The notes under the pieces are model-generated. The model was given only the letters and a program-made list of their open reading frames with translations, ran no database searches and was not told the origin of the DNA. Shown piece after piece: positions 15,099 to 22,172 of a stretch of DNA of 36,503 nt. Both the position numbers and the translations under genes were made by a program. The stretch spans positions 1 through 36,503 of the IMG/VR virus record IMGVR_UViG_3300006733_000009. One strand, 5' to 3'. The DNA is from a virus. Position 1 is the stretch's first letter; every line of letters begins with the position of its first letter.

Positions 15099-15347
15099 AT
15101 GACAAATTGGATAAAGAAAATTAAAATAAAACATCTTTTTACAAAGGGAGAAGATTGGAAATCTGTGCAAGATTCAATGGATAAGATAGCAGATGTTTTA
15201 GAAAAGGATTCGAGGTTCAGACATCTAATTGAGAAGTTAAGGAACATCCCAAAGGGAGATGATTATTTTTTTCCAGTAGATTATGCTAATAAATTATTAA
15301 ATGACGTTTATAGTATTGCAGATTACGAAAGAATCTGGATTGACTAA
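15099..15347 (+). CDS. 82-aa hypothetical protein
   Basis: TAAAATG-type junction with GAGGAGG 15 bases upstream. Basic N-terminus and helical body with conserved-looking IPKGDDYFFPVDYANKLL. Function unknown. Confidence 0.55.
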   Translation: MTNWIKKIKIKHLFTKGEDWKSVQDSMDKIADVLEKDSRFRHLIEKLRNIPKGDDYFFPVDYANKLLNDVYSIADYERIWID

Positions 15348-15348
15348 A

Positions 15349-15534
15349 ATGATTAAACAACCAAAAAAACACGAAGAATTATGTGAAGATGGATTGGAGC
15401 ATGAATCAACAGATTGTCCTAATTGTCATTGTACTTTCTGTTCAAGTTGTGGAAAAGTGATGAGGGGAGAAGAATCAAAAGATTCAACAAGAGAAGAAGC
15501 AACTAAAGAATTACAAAAAGACTATGGAAAATAA
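15349..15534 (+). CDS. 61-aa cysteine-rich zinc-finger protein
   Basis: The start at 15349 sits in a TAAAATG junction; an in-frame upstream start at 15301 would lie wholly within the previous gene. Cysteines in ELCEDG and CPNCHCTFCSSCGK can form one or two zinc sites. No ribosome binding site, so coupled translation is likely. Confidence 0.6.
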   Translation: MIKQPKKHEELCEDGLEHESTDCPNCHCTFCSSCGKVMRGEESKDSTREEATKELQKDYGK

Positions 15535-15682
15535 GTTGACTTATAAAGAAGCAATAGAAATGTTAGAAGGATTGAAGAAAAGTTGGTCTGAAGGAATGGA
15601 TAGTTGGATTAACCAAGAAGAACTAATAGAGGCAATGACTAAGAGGTTCGCAAAAGATAAAAACAAAGAGGAGAAGTTTTAA
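15524..15682 (+). CDS. 52-aa hypothetical protein
   Basis: Overlaps the end of the zinc-finger gene. Helical product (KEAIEMLEGLKKSWSEGMD). Its end carries GAGGAGAAG ahead of the next ATG. Function unknown. Confidence 0.5.
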   Translation: MENKLTYKEAIEMLEGLKKSWSEGMDSWINQEELIEAMTKRFAKDKNKEEKF

Positions 15683-15683
15683 G

Positions 15684-15884
15684 ATGGATTATAAAAAGGA
15701 AGCATTAGAAGATTTTTATGAGTTAATTAATAATTTAGAAGATGACTTACAAATGGATTTAGATAAGGGGGAAGATGGTTATGCTTGTTATAAGGATAGT
15801 CATGTCGCTACAAAAGCATATACCTTAAAAGTTTTGAAACAAAAGATTAAGAAATGGGAGAAGTTCGCTTCAGATAAAAAATGA
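15684..15884 (+). CDS. 66-aa acidic hypothetical protein
   Basis: Preceded by GAGGAGAAGTTTTAAG. Acidic centre (NLEDDLQMDLDKGEDG) and basic end. Overlaps the next start by ATGA. Function unknown. Confidence 0.5.
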   Translation: MDYKKEALEDFYELINNLEDDLQMDLDKGEDGYACYKDSHVATKAYTLKVLKQKIKKWEKFASDKK

Positions 15885-15973
15885 GTAAAGAATTAGATGA
15901 AATAGAAGAAGAAATGAAGGAAACTGATAAAATGATAAAAGAAGCAACAATTAAATTAAATGAGATTCGTTAA
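15881..15973 (+). CDS. 30-aa acidic coiled-coil peptide
   Basis: Short frame with an ATGA overlap upstream. Sequence is one Glu/Lys heptad-like helix (ELDEIEEEMKETDKMIKEA). Support is position and overlap only. Confidence 0.4.
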   Translation: MSKELDEIEEEMKETDKMIKEATIKLNEIR

Positions 15974-15993
15974 TGGTAACAGGAGGAACAAGA

Positions 15994-16197
15994 GTGACAA
16001 AAGAATTTAATTTAAAGAAGTTATTTAGAGAATATGGTTTTCTATTTAATTTATCTTGTGAAAACTGTAAAGAAAATAGAGATAAGATAATTTGTTTTTT
16101 AAAGGATATTGAAGCATTGTTAAATCAAAAGGAAGAGATAAATTTGTCAGAATACAAAAAGAAGTTATTTAAAAAGGAAGTTAAGGAAAGTGTTTGA
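15994..16197 (+). CDS. 67-aa protein with Cys-x-x-Cys
   Basis: The GTG at 15994 is placed well behind AGGAGGAAC; the in-frame ATG at 15973 has no binding site but forms TAATG with the preceding stop, so 15973 is the alternative. Contains SCENCKENRDKIICF. Function unknown. Confidence 0.5.
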   Translation: MTKEFNLKKLFREYGFLFNLSCENCKENRDKIICFLKDIEALLNQKEEINLSEYKKKLFKKEVKESV

Positions 16198-16209
16198 GGA
16201 GAATAAAAA

Positions 16210-16395
16210 ATGATACCAACACTTAGATTAGAGGCACAACTAAGATATGAATTATTCCAATTAGTTGATGTTTTGACCAGAGGCGAACATATGAAAGCTA
16301 TTCAAATGTATCATCTTTTACATCAGAAGCCAACCAAAGAAGATATAGAAAGAGTTAGGGTTTTTGTAGATGAAAGGAGATGTTATATAGAATGA
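16210..16395 (+). CDS. 61-aa hypothetical protein
   Basis: GAGGAGAATAAAAA precedes the ATG. The product is helical (TLRLEAQLRYELFQLVDVL...) with a Pro-Thr-Lys-Glu-Asp linker. Overlaps the next gene by ATGA. Function unknown. Confidence 0.55.
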   Translation: MIPTLRLEAQLRYELFQLVDVLTRGEHMKAIQMYHLLHQKPTKEDIERVRVFVDERRCYIE

Positions 16396-16718
16396 TAGAC
16401 GAATTTCAAACCAAACAAGAACAAGATTTATATTATAATCTTAAAAGAGAATACTTTTGGCAACAAAAGACTAGAGAGGTTTCTTTAGTTTTTGGAATAG
16501 GTTTTGGTTTGTTAATGGCCTATTATATGAATTGGGCATTAATCTCCACCTTTACTAATCTAATTGGGTTAGAGTTACACATGGTTTCTTTTTTTGCAGT
16601 AATTATAGAAGCTGTGGTAATAATCTTTTTTGGAGGATTAATTAAATTATGGATAGATAAGAATAATAAGTTAGCGGGAGTAAGAGCTATGGATGAAATA
16701 ATGAGGAGGAGAAGATGA
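16392..16718 (+). CDS. 108-aa two-helix membrane protein
   Basis: The start at 16392 is preferred to 16380 because AAAGGAG lies at proper distance only from it, and because it gives the usual ATGA overlap. Hydrophobic helices at about residues 33-52 and 66-86 with charged ends (DEIMRRRR). Function unknown. Confidence 0.6.
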   Translation: MIDEFQTKQEQDLYYNLKREYFWQQKTREVSLVFGIGFGLLMAYYMNWALISTFTNLIGLELHMVSFFAVIIEAVVIIFFGGLIKLWIDKNNKLAGVRAMDEIMRRRR

Positions 16719-16876
16719 GATTAATAACGACTATAGAATTTGCAATGCTTTCAATAGGAGTTTTGATTAGTCTAATTGGAATTTTTTTTAGTTATGAAGA
16801 GATATTTGGTGTTGGATTAATCTTACTCATCTTCATGTTTATTTTTAAATTTGTAGGGGTAAACGGGGATGAATAA
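16715..16876 (+). CDS. 53-aa two-helix membrane peptide
   Basis: ATGA overlap with the preceding gene, whose end provides GAGGAGGAGAAG. Two hydrophobic segments joined by SYEEIFG. Function unknown. Confidence 0.55.
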   Translation: MRLITTIEFAMLSIGVLISLIGIFFSYEEIFGVGLILLIFMFIFKFVGVNGDE

Positions 16877-17042
16877 ATATAAAATAACAATTAATGAATT
16901 TCCAGATAAACCAAGAGTTAGTAGATATAGTATTAAATATAATAGTTGTACTTGGGGATGGTATAGTTTAAATAGAATATTAGAGGAAATTAAAAAGATA
17001 ATTAAAAGGGAAAATGAAAATAATACCAGAATTCATGGATGA
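16869..17042 (+). CDS. 57-aa soluble basic protein
   Basis: Starts within the end of the preceding frame. Contains KYKITINEFPDKPRVSRYSI and a helical basic tail; its end overlaps the start of the next gene. Function unknown. Confidence 0.5.
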   Translation: MNKYKITINEFPDKPRVSRYSIKYNSCTWGWYSLNRILEEIKKIIKRENENNTRIHG

Positions 17043-17247
17043 TTGGAAATATTGGGTCATAGTTTGGATAACTAGCACCTGTTTTTACTTAGGAGAGATA
17101 TTTTTTGTTTATCTCTTTGGGATTAAAGGAGCAATTTATTATACTGCAATAGGATTGATTTCCTTTGGAATCTGTCGCAAGTATTTATTAAATAAATATT
17201 GGAAACCAAATGTTAACAGAATGGTTAGTTATAGGGTAGAGAAGTAG
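17014..17247 (+). CDS. 77-aa two-helix membrane protein
   Basis: Starts within the preceding frame after AAAAGGGAAA. Two hydrophobic segments at about 11-31 and 34-52, then a basic C-terminal tail. Function unknown. Confidence 0.55.
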   Translation: MKIIPEFMDDWKYWVIVWITSTCFYLGEIFFVYLFGIKGAIYYTAIGLISFGICRKYLLNKYWKPNVNRMVSYRVEK

Positions 17248-17258
17248 GAAATATTAAA

Positions 17259-17372
17259 ATGATTTGGATAAATATATTATCAACAATAGGAATAATAACC
17301 CTCTGTGTTTGTATATTTTTTATAATTAAATCTATAATCATAATATGGAAAGAAAGACAAATAAAAAAATGA
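17259..17372 (+). CDS. 37-aa single-pass membrane peptide
   Basis: TAAAATG-like start with GTAGGAAATA upstream. Almost entirely hydrophobic with a basic end (WKERQIKK). Ends in an ATGA overlap. Confidence 0.45.
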   Translation: MIWINILSTIGIITLCVCIFFIIKSIIIIWKERQIKK

Positions 17373-17572
17373 ATAAAGAAGAATTTAAACTAGAAAAGGA
17401 AATAGTAGAATTAAAACATAAATTCAGAATGGAAGAAGTAGAATCAGAAAGAAAAGCAAAGATACAAACAATAAATCTAATGCACGAAAAAGAAATGGAA
17501 AGAAACAGAATTAAATCAGCAGAAATAAGAAAAACCCAATTAAGAAAAGGAGAAGGGGGGTTTAAGTATTAA
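17369..17572 (+). CDS. 67-aa coiled-coil protein
   Basis: Start at 17369 is chosen for its ATGA overlap; 17345 is an in-frame alternative. The product is one charged helix (EFKLEKEIVELKHKFRMEE). Its end carries AGAAGGGGGG ahead of the next ATG. Function unknown. Confidence 0.55.
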   Translation: MNKEEFKLEKEIVELKHKFRMEEVESERKAKIQTINLMHEKEMERNRIKSAEIRKTQLRKGEGGFKY

Positions 17573-17573
17573 A

Positions 17574-17849
17574 ATGGAACGAACAAGAGTTGTCTGGGCA
17601 GTGGTAGTCAAGACTAAGCATATGTTAGCTGACTATCTTCAAAGTTTGAGGGATATGGTCGGGATGAATCTAGTAGCATATGAAAAAATGATAGATGATG
17701 CTTTAGGGGAGGCATATGCGAAATTAACAACAAAATATCCAAATGTTTATGATATTAGATTTACAACAACACAGGTTAAGAACGGAGCTTGTGAAATAAT
17801 TTGTTATGGGAAAGTAGACGAGGAGGTTAAGAATGGCAAATCTAACTAA
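17574..17849 (+). CDS. 91-aa protein, YbjQ-like
   Basis: Pattern IDDALGEAYAKL...VYDIRFTTTQVKNGACEIICYGKV recalls the helix-strand-strand half of YbjQ/DUF74 proteins, small ring-forming proteins of unclear function. Length suits one such domain. The similarity is by eye and needs a profile search. Confidence 0.45.
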   Translation: MERTRVVWAVVVKTKHMLADYLQSLRDMVGMNLVAYEKMIDDALGEAYAKLTTKYPNVYDIRFTTTQVKNGACEIICYGKVDEEVKNGKSN

Positions 17850-18324
17850 TGTAACGAACTTATCTTTAAAAGGTTTTTCTCTTATATTTTCCAATAGTTT
17901 CCAAAATGTAACTGCAAGAAGTGCAGCGGGAACAGATAGCTCTCTTCTAGAAGGGATTTATCTAGTTTTCAACAAGATAGCAGAAGTGATTACAAATACC
18001 TATGTAGATTATGGTTTCTGGGAATTTGTAGTCGTATGTTTAGCCATTTTAGGTTTAGTATCAATCGTCTCAGCAATATTTTCTAAAGCCTGTGACGCAG
18101 TAGGAATATTTATTAAAATCTTTGTTTTAATACCTGCTATTATAGTAGTAAACTTAATCAATAAAAAAAAGAGACAGAAAAGATTAGAGGCATGGGGAGA
18201 ATTTAAAAGAGATTTAAAAAAGTCAAAGAAGAGAGTGAGTAAGAAAATGTGGATATTTTGGATTATAATTAAAATATTAATTCCAATACTGATTGTAATG
18301 TATATCTTATGGGGGGTATTTTAG
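17833..18324 (+). CDS. 163-aa multi-pass membrane protein
   Basis: Starts inside the previous gene after GAGGTTAAG. A sequon-rich N-terminal stretch (NLTNVTNLS) is followed by three hydrophobic segments (about 61-82, 92-108 and 141-162) and a very basic linker between the last two. The N-terminus is probably outside the cell. Function unknown. Confidence 0.65.
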   Translation: MANLTNVTNLSLKGFSLIFSNSFQNVTARSAAGTDSSLLEGIYLVFNKIAEVITNTYVDYGFWEFVVVCLAILGLVSIVSAIFSKACDAVGIFIKIFVLIPAIIVVNLINKKKRQKRLEAWGEFKRDLKKSKKRVSKKMWIFWIIIKILIPILIVMYILWGVF

Positions 18325-18325
18325 A

Positions 18326-18481
18326 ATGGCAGAACCATTTATACCTAAGTTAATAAAAAAACTAAAAAGTAGAAAGTTAAGAAAGAAACAAGAAGAAATA
18401 GAAGAACTAAAACTAGAGATAGAAAAAGCTAAACTAGGGAGGGAACTAGAAAATGCAAGAGGAAATAAAACCAATATGTGA
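18326..18481 (+). CDS. 51-aa basic coiled-coil protein
   Basis: Starts right after the preceding stop (TAGAATG). Lys-rich N-terminal half, then a heptad-like helix (EEIEELKLEIEKAKLGREL). Overlaps the zinc-ribbon gene that follows. Confidence 0.55.
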   Translation: MAEPFIPKLIKKLKSRKLRKKQEEIEELKLEIEKAKLGRELENARGNKTNM

Positions 18482-18593
18482 TTATTGTAAAAAACCTTTA
18501 GATAAAATATTTTTACATATAAAAGGAGAAAAACAATTTGTTTTATGTAGGGAGTGTAAAGGTAAGGAAATAAAGATAAATTTATCACTTTAA
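18453..18593 (+). CDS. 46-aa zinc-ribbon protein
   Basis: Starts inside the previous gene, after AGGGAGGG. Two Cys-x-x-Cys pairs (ICDYCKK and LCRECKG) make a treble-clef or ribbon-type zinc site. Last gene of the long accessory operon; the integrase promoter follows at 18608. Confidence 0.6.
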   Translation: MQEEIKPICDYCKKPLDKIFLHIKGEKQFVLCRECKGKEIKINLSL

Positions 18594-18607
18594 AATGTTT
18601 ACAAAGG

Positions 18608-18647
18608 TTTATAAGTATTAAAATCTTTGTAGTAACAAGGATTTTAA
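18608..18647 (+). promoter_or_regulatory. Integrase promoter with overlapping operator palindrome
   Basis: TATA-like TTTATAAG at 18608-18615 is followed by a palindrome with 13-bp arms, TTAAAATCTTTGT (18618-18630) and ACAAGGATTTTAA (18635-18647), one mismatch, spacer AGTA. It covers the expected transcription start, as a repressor operator would. A related copy lies at 22053-22069. Confidence 0.7.
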
Positions 18648-18670
18648 GGGAAATAGAATTACACATAAAA

Positions 18671-18709
18671 ATGGTAAATAAAAAGGGAGATTTAAAATCG
18701 TTAAGATGA
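18671..18709 (+). CDS. 12-codon leader peptide of the integrase
   Basis: The frame MVNKKGDLKSLR ends in TGA that overlaps the integrase start as ATGA. The integrase ATG has only a weak GATTTAAAATC upstream, so coupled translation through this leader is plausible. Confidence 0.35.
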   Translation: MVNKKGDLKSLR

Positions 18710-19377
18710 AATTCAAAAAAAACCCATTCCATGACAGAATACTTTTAGGTAATGTTCAAAGGAAAGATGGTAGGAATTACACAACAAGAGAAGATAAGGA
18801 CAGATACTTTTTTCCAGATGAATGGATGGTTGTTTATGATAAACTAAAGGATTCACAGAGACCAACATTTAATTTTCTTATAAACACAGGGGCAAGAATT
18901 AATGAGGTAAGGAATGTAAAGGTTCAAGATGTAGATTTTGAAAGATTGAATATAGTATTTAGATGGACTAAATCAAGAAACAAAGATGGAACAAGGAAAA
19001 TAAGAACAATTCCAATAAGTCCACAATTCGCCAAGTATCTAAATGGTTTGATTAGGGATTATAACTTAAAACCTGTTGATAAGTTTCCTATACTATCCAC
19101 TCCAGCATCTAACATGGCTCTAAAAGGAAATCCGACAATGAAAACAGTAGGAGCATTACAGAAAGCAGAAATACCAGATTGGAAAATGATTTCAGTTCAT
19201 AATATAAGAAAAACAACAGAAATGTGGTTATTGGCTTTAGATGTAGATTCAGCAAAAGTAGAAAAACATATGGGGCATACATTAGCCGTTGCCATGAAAT
19301 ATTATGTGTCTCCAGAGATATTCAATTGGGAAGACAAAGAACAAATGAGACAAGTAATAGGAGACCTGTATAGGTAA
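18706..19377 (+). CDS. Tyrosine recombinase/integrase
   Basis: The 223-aa protein keeps the full catalytic set: R64 in TGARINEV, K89 in WTKSRN, H165-x-x-R168 in VHNIRKT, H191 in HMGHTLA, and the tyrosine nucleophile at Y199/Y200 in MKYYVS. The region before the catalytic domain is only about 40 residues, so the usual arm- or core-binding N-terminal domain is much reduced. It would integrate the circle into the host chromosome or resolve multimers. It sits alone behind a strong operator, facing the minus-strand genes. Confidence 0.85.
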   Translation: MKFKKNPFHDRILLGNVQRKDGRNYTTREDKDRYFFPDEWMVVYDKLKDSQRPTFNFLINTGARINEVRNVKVQDVDFERLNIVFRWTKSRNKDGTRKIRTIPISPQFAKYLNGLIRDYNLKPVDKFPILSTPASNMALKGNPTMKTVGALQKAEIPDWKMISVHNIRKTTEMWLLALDVDSAKVEKHMGHTLAVAMKYYVSPEIFNWEDKEQMRQVIGDLYR

Positions 19378-19408
19378 GATGGTACAAAAAGAAAAATACG
19401 CAAAAGAG

Positions 19409-19420
19409 TCAAGGCATTCA
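19409..19420. repeat. 12-bp direct repeat TCAAGGCATTCA, copy 1
   Basis: Identical to 19658-19669. The pair frames the 75-aa minus-strand gene directly after the integrase. The reverse complement AATGCCTTGA recurs at 22202 and 22513. Candidate recombination or binding site. Confidence 0.6.
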
Positions 19421-19423
19421 TAA

Positions 19424-19651
19424 CTAAATATCAGAACCCCGAGCATCAGACCTATTCTTTCTGGTTTCCCAATAAACTTTTCCTGTCTTAGAAATCCTTT
19501 TTCCAGGCATTAGTGCCTTACGCTTCGCATCCACAGATGTATGTGTTCTTCCAACTTGGTCTAAAACTCTTAAATTTCTTCTTTGATTTTTAAAACCCAT
19601 AGCTGTAAATTCTTCTTTCTCTTTTTCCAATTCTTCTTTCATTAAATCCAT
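19424..19651 (-). CDS. 75-aa small protein ending in a KxGKVYWExRKNRSD motif
   Basis: N-terminal half is an acidic helix; C-terminal half has SVDAKRKALMPGKRISKTG then VYWETRKNRSD, a basic motif I have seen in small phage and archaeal-virus proteins of unknown function. Leaderless: the TATA box at 19673-19680 lies 29 nt before the ATG. It converges on the integrase gene and is framed by the 12-bp repeats. Confidence 0.7.
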   Translation of the reverse strand: MDLMKEELEKEKEEFTAMGFKNQRRNLRVLDQVGRTHTSVDAKRKALMPGKRISKTGKVYWETRKNRSDARGSDI

Positions 19652-19657
19652 AATATC

Positions 19658-19669
19658 TCAAGGCATTCA
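19658..19669. repeat. 12-bp direct repeat TCAAGGCATTCA, copy 2
   Basis: Second copy, between the TATA box and the start codon of the 75-aa gene, so a protein bound here would block its transcription. Confidence 0.6.
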
Positions 19670-19672
19670 CCA

Positions 19673-19680
19673 TATTTAAA
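19673..19680 (-). promoter_or_regulatory. Minus-strand archaeal promoter, leaderless
   Basis: TTTAAATA read on the minus strand, preceded by CCCACA. First T is 29 nt before the ATG at 19651. Confidence 0.7.
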
Positions 19681-19681
19681 T

Positions 19682-19879
19682 ATGTGGGTCGGATTAGTCT
19701 GTCCATAAAAAACCAAAATTGTCCATAAAATAACTTTTTGTCTATAAATTATTTAGATTATAAAGTATTATTCTAATTCCTGAATAACCTTTTTTATATC
19801 TAAAATAGAATTATCTTTCTTGACTTTATTAAGTCTGGTTATAAAAACCTAAAATAAAAAAATATAAAATATTAAATTG
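19682..19879. other. Gap with no gene
   Basis: AT-rich, with GTCCATAAAA twice and GTCTATAAA once near 19700-19750. No convincing frame, hairpin or promoter seen besides these short repeats. Confidence 0.5.
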
Positions 19880-20521
19880 TTATTCTCCAACTTTATCTCT
19901 CAACATATTTATAAACGCATTTAAACAACAGTTATCTTGACTTATACTTTGTCCTGTTGTGCATCTCCCCCAATATTCCCTATTTAAAAATATCTCCCCT
20001 TCTTGTTCTAATCTATATTTTAAGGGGTCTGATATAACCCACCACTCATAAACCTCCGCGTCTGTTGTATCCCTATCTATATCTAAACTTTCACATATAT
20101 TTTTTAATTCTTGTTTATTACAACTCTTTAAATATTCCTTAAGTCTTTTTTCTCTTTGTTTTGTTGTTTCTAAATTGTGGTATAAATCATCTGCTATTTT
20201 ATTTAAGTAATGTTCTTGTTCTTCTTCTGCTAATTTCTCAAATAAATATCCTATTTCTTCTCTTGCGACATCAACAGAAAATAAGTCTAAATCTTCATAA
20301 CTTAAGGGGGCTTCGTCATCCTCGTAAGACTTCTTTAAAATATAGCTTACTTCACCACTTAAACAATAATGGACGCAATCGTGTATAAAGTCTTTATATT
20401 CTTCACACCAATTAAAAAGATAAATACCCCCCCCAACACCAAACTCCTCATAAGTGTCTGTTTCATATTTCTTTATTATCTCTTTAGCTCTCTTTATACT
20501 CATGTTTCTCCAATCTGTCAT
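19880..20521 (-). CDS. 213-aa protein of a phage/plasmid family (YEWWVIS...RCTTGQ)
   Basis: A C-terminal block with YEWWVISDPLKYRLEQEGE followed by REYWGRCTTGQSIS matches, from memory, an uncharacterised family frequent in bacterial phages and plasmids, there usually RTTTGQ. The N-terminal half is acidic and helical. A run of eight C at 20427-20434 (GGG codons) lies in the coding sequence. Overlaps its upstream neighbour by ATGA. Role unknown. Confidence 0.65.
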   Translation of the reverse strand: MTDWRNMSIKRAKEIIKKYETDTYEEFGVGGGIYLFNWCEEYKDFIHDCVHYCLSGEVSYILKKSYEDDEAPLSYEDLDLFSVDVAREEIGYLFEKLAEEEQEHYLNKIADDLYHNLETTKQREKRLKEYLKSCNKQELKNICESLDIDRDTTDAEVYEWWVISDPLKYRLEQEGEIFLNREYWGRCTTGQSISQDNCCLNAFINMLRDKVGE

Positions 20522-20652
20522 TTTAATAACTTAAAAAGCTTCCAATGTAACCTTTTATATTCATTATCATTTATTTGTTTATCTATATGTAAAAGACTTA
20601 AACCCACTATCAACCTGCTTATATCTATTTTTTTCAACTCTACTTTTATCAT
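20518..20652 (-). CDS. 44-aa basic peptide
   Basis: Linked by ATGA overlaps to both neighbours, so it is one link in a minus-strand operon. Begins MIKVELKKIDISRLIVG and ends WKLFKLLK. Function unknown. Confidence 0.5.
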   Translation of the reverse strand: MIKVELKKIDISRLIVGLSLLHIDKQINDNEYKRLHWKLFKLLK

Positions 20653-20849
20653 TTTAAACAATTCCTTATAAATTGGCTTTCTATAAATCTTGGGTTCTGT
20701 GTTTTAAAGTAATTACTTAACTCCTTAACTAATAAATCTATATTCGTAATTATAGGTTTATCTGTTTCTCTTATTTCTATTGGAAAACCCCTGCTATTAT
20801 TTAAAATCTCTGCTATTTTATTAAAGTGTTGTTTGCATAAACCTGCCAT
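20649..20849 (-). CDS. 66-aa MAGLxKQ protein, paralogue of next gene
   Basis: Begins MAGLCKQHFNKIAEIL. Start and length resemble the neighbouring 57-aa product (MAGLKKQEIYKTIKAL), which suggests a duplication. Overlaps the following gene by ATGA. Function unknown. Confidence 0.55.
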   Translation of the reverse strand: MAGLCKQHFNKIAEILNNSRGFPIEIRETDKPIITNIDLLVKELSNYFKTQNPRFIESQFIRNCLK

Positions 20850-20851
20850 TT

Positions 20852-21025
20852 TTAACTTTCTAAAGCTATAACCATATCAGCTTTATCTTTAAACTTCTGT
20901 TTCTCTAATTTATCAAGTATGGTTTTATCCTTTTCAATAGCTTGTAAAACTCTACAATAAAAACCTTGACACTTAGCTAATGCTTTTATAGTCTTATAAA
21001 TCTCTTGTTTCTTCAAACCTGCCAT
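20852..21025 (-). CDS. 57-aa MAGLxKQ protein
   Basis: Helical product with two cysteines (AKCQGFYCRVL). AAAGGAGG lies far upstream; an in-frame TTG two codons earlier would suit that site better. Paralogue of the 66-aa product downstream. Confidence 0.5.
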   Translation of the reverse strand: MAGLKKQEIYKTIKALAKCQGFYCRVLQAIEKDKTILDKLEKQKFKDKADMVIALES

Positions 21026-21027
21026 TT

Positions 21028-21171
21028 TCAAAGCTCTTTTCCTCCTTTCATTTGTCTAAGATAAAACCTTTCTAACTTCTTATAACCTTTAATATATCTA
21101 AAAAGTAATTCTTTGAGTTCTAATTTATTTAAATCATCTAACTCTCTAATAGTGTTATCTTGATTAATCAT
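21028..21171 (-). CDS. 47-aa helical protein
   Basis: Charged Leu/Lys helix (ELDDLNKLELKELLFRY). Its last codons (Met-Lys-Gly-Gly) contain AAAGGAGG for the next gene. Function unknown. Confidence 0.5.
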   Translation of the reverse strand: MINQDNTIRELDDLNKLELKELLFRYIKGYKKLERFYLRQMKGGKEL

Positions 21172-21173
21172 TT

Positions 21174-21329
21174 TTATGTTTTCCTCATCACTTCTTTAGT
21201 TTTCTCCAAAACTTCAAACCTTTTTTTTAAGGTGCTTCGTTTTGGATATTTTATACCAACTTCTATATTGTCCTCTATAACTACAATCTTTATAAAATCC
21301 TTATCTTTTATTGTTTCTTCTGTTTCCAT
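21174..21329 (-). CDS. 51-aa protein
   Basis: Starts within the end of the 98-aa gene, with AAGAGGGTG upstream. Two strands (DFIKIVVIEDNIEVGIKYP) then a basic helix. Function unknown. Confidence 0.5.
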   Translation of the reverse strand: METEETIKDKDFIKIVVIEDNIEVGIKYPKRSTLKKRFEVLEKTKEVMRKT

Positions 21330-21604
21330 TTTTGTTCACCCTCTTCTTTAGTTATTTTCCAATCTTCTCCGATTACTTCTAATACTTGTTGTGCATACTG
21401 CCATGTGTTAGCAGAATAAGTATCCCACCATGTTGGTTGCCAAGACTTTCCCTTTAATTTCATTGTTCCTGTTATGGAATATTCAAAATCTGTAATTTCT
21501 TTTTCTTTTAGTAATTTTGCGATAGTGCTTAAATTAGGTATCCTTACTCCTTTCTCTCCTCTTGCTTTTGCTTTTAATCTATTAATTATTTTATTAGTAT
21601 CCAT
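21308..21604 (-). CDS. 98-aa hypothetical protein, first gene of minus operon
   Basis: AAGGAGCGAAC precedes the ATG. Basic N-terminal half (INRLKAKARGEKGVRIPN) and a Trp-rich middle (SWQPTWWDTYSANTWQYA). Its transcript would start near 21670 and pass a hairpin before the gene. Function unknown. Confidence 0.6.
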   Translation of the reverse strand: MDTNKIINRLKAKARGEKGVRIPNLSTIAKLLKEKEITDFEYSITGTMKLKGKSWQPTWWDTYSANTWQYAQQVLEVIGEDWKITKEEGEQKWKQKKQ

Positions 21605-21630
21605 TTTGTTCGCTCCTTGATTATAAAAGG

Positions 21631-21653
21631 AAAAAGGGAGTTAATCCCCTTTT
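21631..21653 (-). terminator. Hairpin in the 5' leader of the minus operon
   Basis: AAAAGGG and CCCTTTT pair around an eight-base loop. On the minus strand a T-rich tract follows before AAGGAG. It lies between the promoter and the first gene, so it may attenuate the operon or stop transcripts coming from the control region. Confidence 0.5.
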
Positions 21654-21691
21654 CTTACACTCATTTAAAAACCTTATATCTACGTATCTAA

Positions 21692-21699
21692 TATTTAAA
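21692..21699 (-). promoter_or_regulatory. Minus-strand promoter of the 19.9-21.6 kb operon
   Basis: TTTAAATA on the minus strand, preceded by AAGTG. Expected start near 21670 gives a leader of about 66 nt that contains the hairpin at 21631-21653 and the AAGGAG site. Confidence 0.5.
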
Positions 21700-22052
21700 C
21701 ACTTTTTTATAAGGTTTCTTATTTTGTTTATCATTTGTTTATCTCCTGTTATTTAATTGAGTATGATAGTTAGGGGCTTCAGGAATTAAGGAAAGAGGTG
21801 TTTAAAACCTTAATCCCTTAACCCTCTATTTGTATGTTTAATCCTTAAAATCTTTAAGGAAATTACCTTTATAAATCTTTGTAATACTTTTAAGTAATAA
21901 CATATTTAAAATCTTTTAAGTTATTCGGTATTAAAAAAGGGCTTAAAATCTTTCGGCGTGTAGAGGGTGTCAGGGCTGTGTGTCAAAAAGTTCTCAAAAT
22001 TAGGGTTATAGATTTTAAAAAGGGGGTTATTTTGCACTTAGCTACACATAGC

Positions 22053-22069
22053 TTAAAATCCTTGTAGTA
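22053..22069 (+). promoter_or_regulatory. Second copy of the integrase operator motif
   Basis: TTAAAATCCTTGTAGTA matches the left arm and spacer of the integrase operator (18618-18634) at 16 of 17 bases. The right arm is degenerate but keeps the same spacer length. Confidence 0.6.
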
Positions 22070-22128
22070 TGAAAGATGTTAAAAATGGGAGTTTCTAAGC
22101 TCTAATAAGACACTTTAAAACAACATAT

Positions 22129-22147
22129 TATAACACTAAGTGTTATA
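22129..22147. repeat. Perfect palindrome TATAACACT-A-AGTGTTATA
   Basis: Nine-base arms around one central base. Could bind a dimeric protein or extrude as a hairpin beside the TGCC repeats. Confidence 0.7.
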
Positions 22148-22172
22148 CTCTTTAGGGGTGTTTTTTTACCAT

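Noticed and set aside
18307-18732. 141-codon minus-strand open frame
   Set aside because: It lies opposite two overlapping plus-strand genes, the integrase promoter and the start of the integrase; composition is that of an antisense shadow.
20161-20671. Plus-strand open frames across 20161-20671
   Set aside because: Antisense to a coherent chain of minus-strand genes joined by ATGA overlaps, and without ribosome binding sites or promoters.
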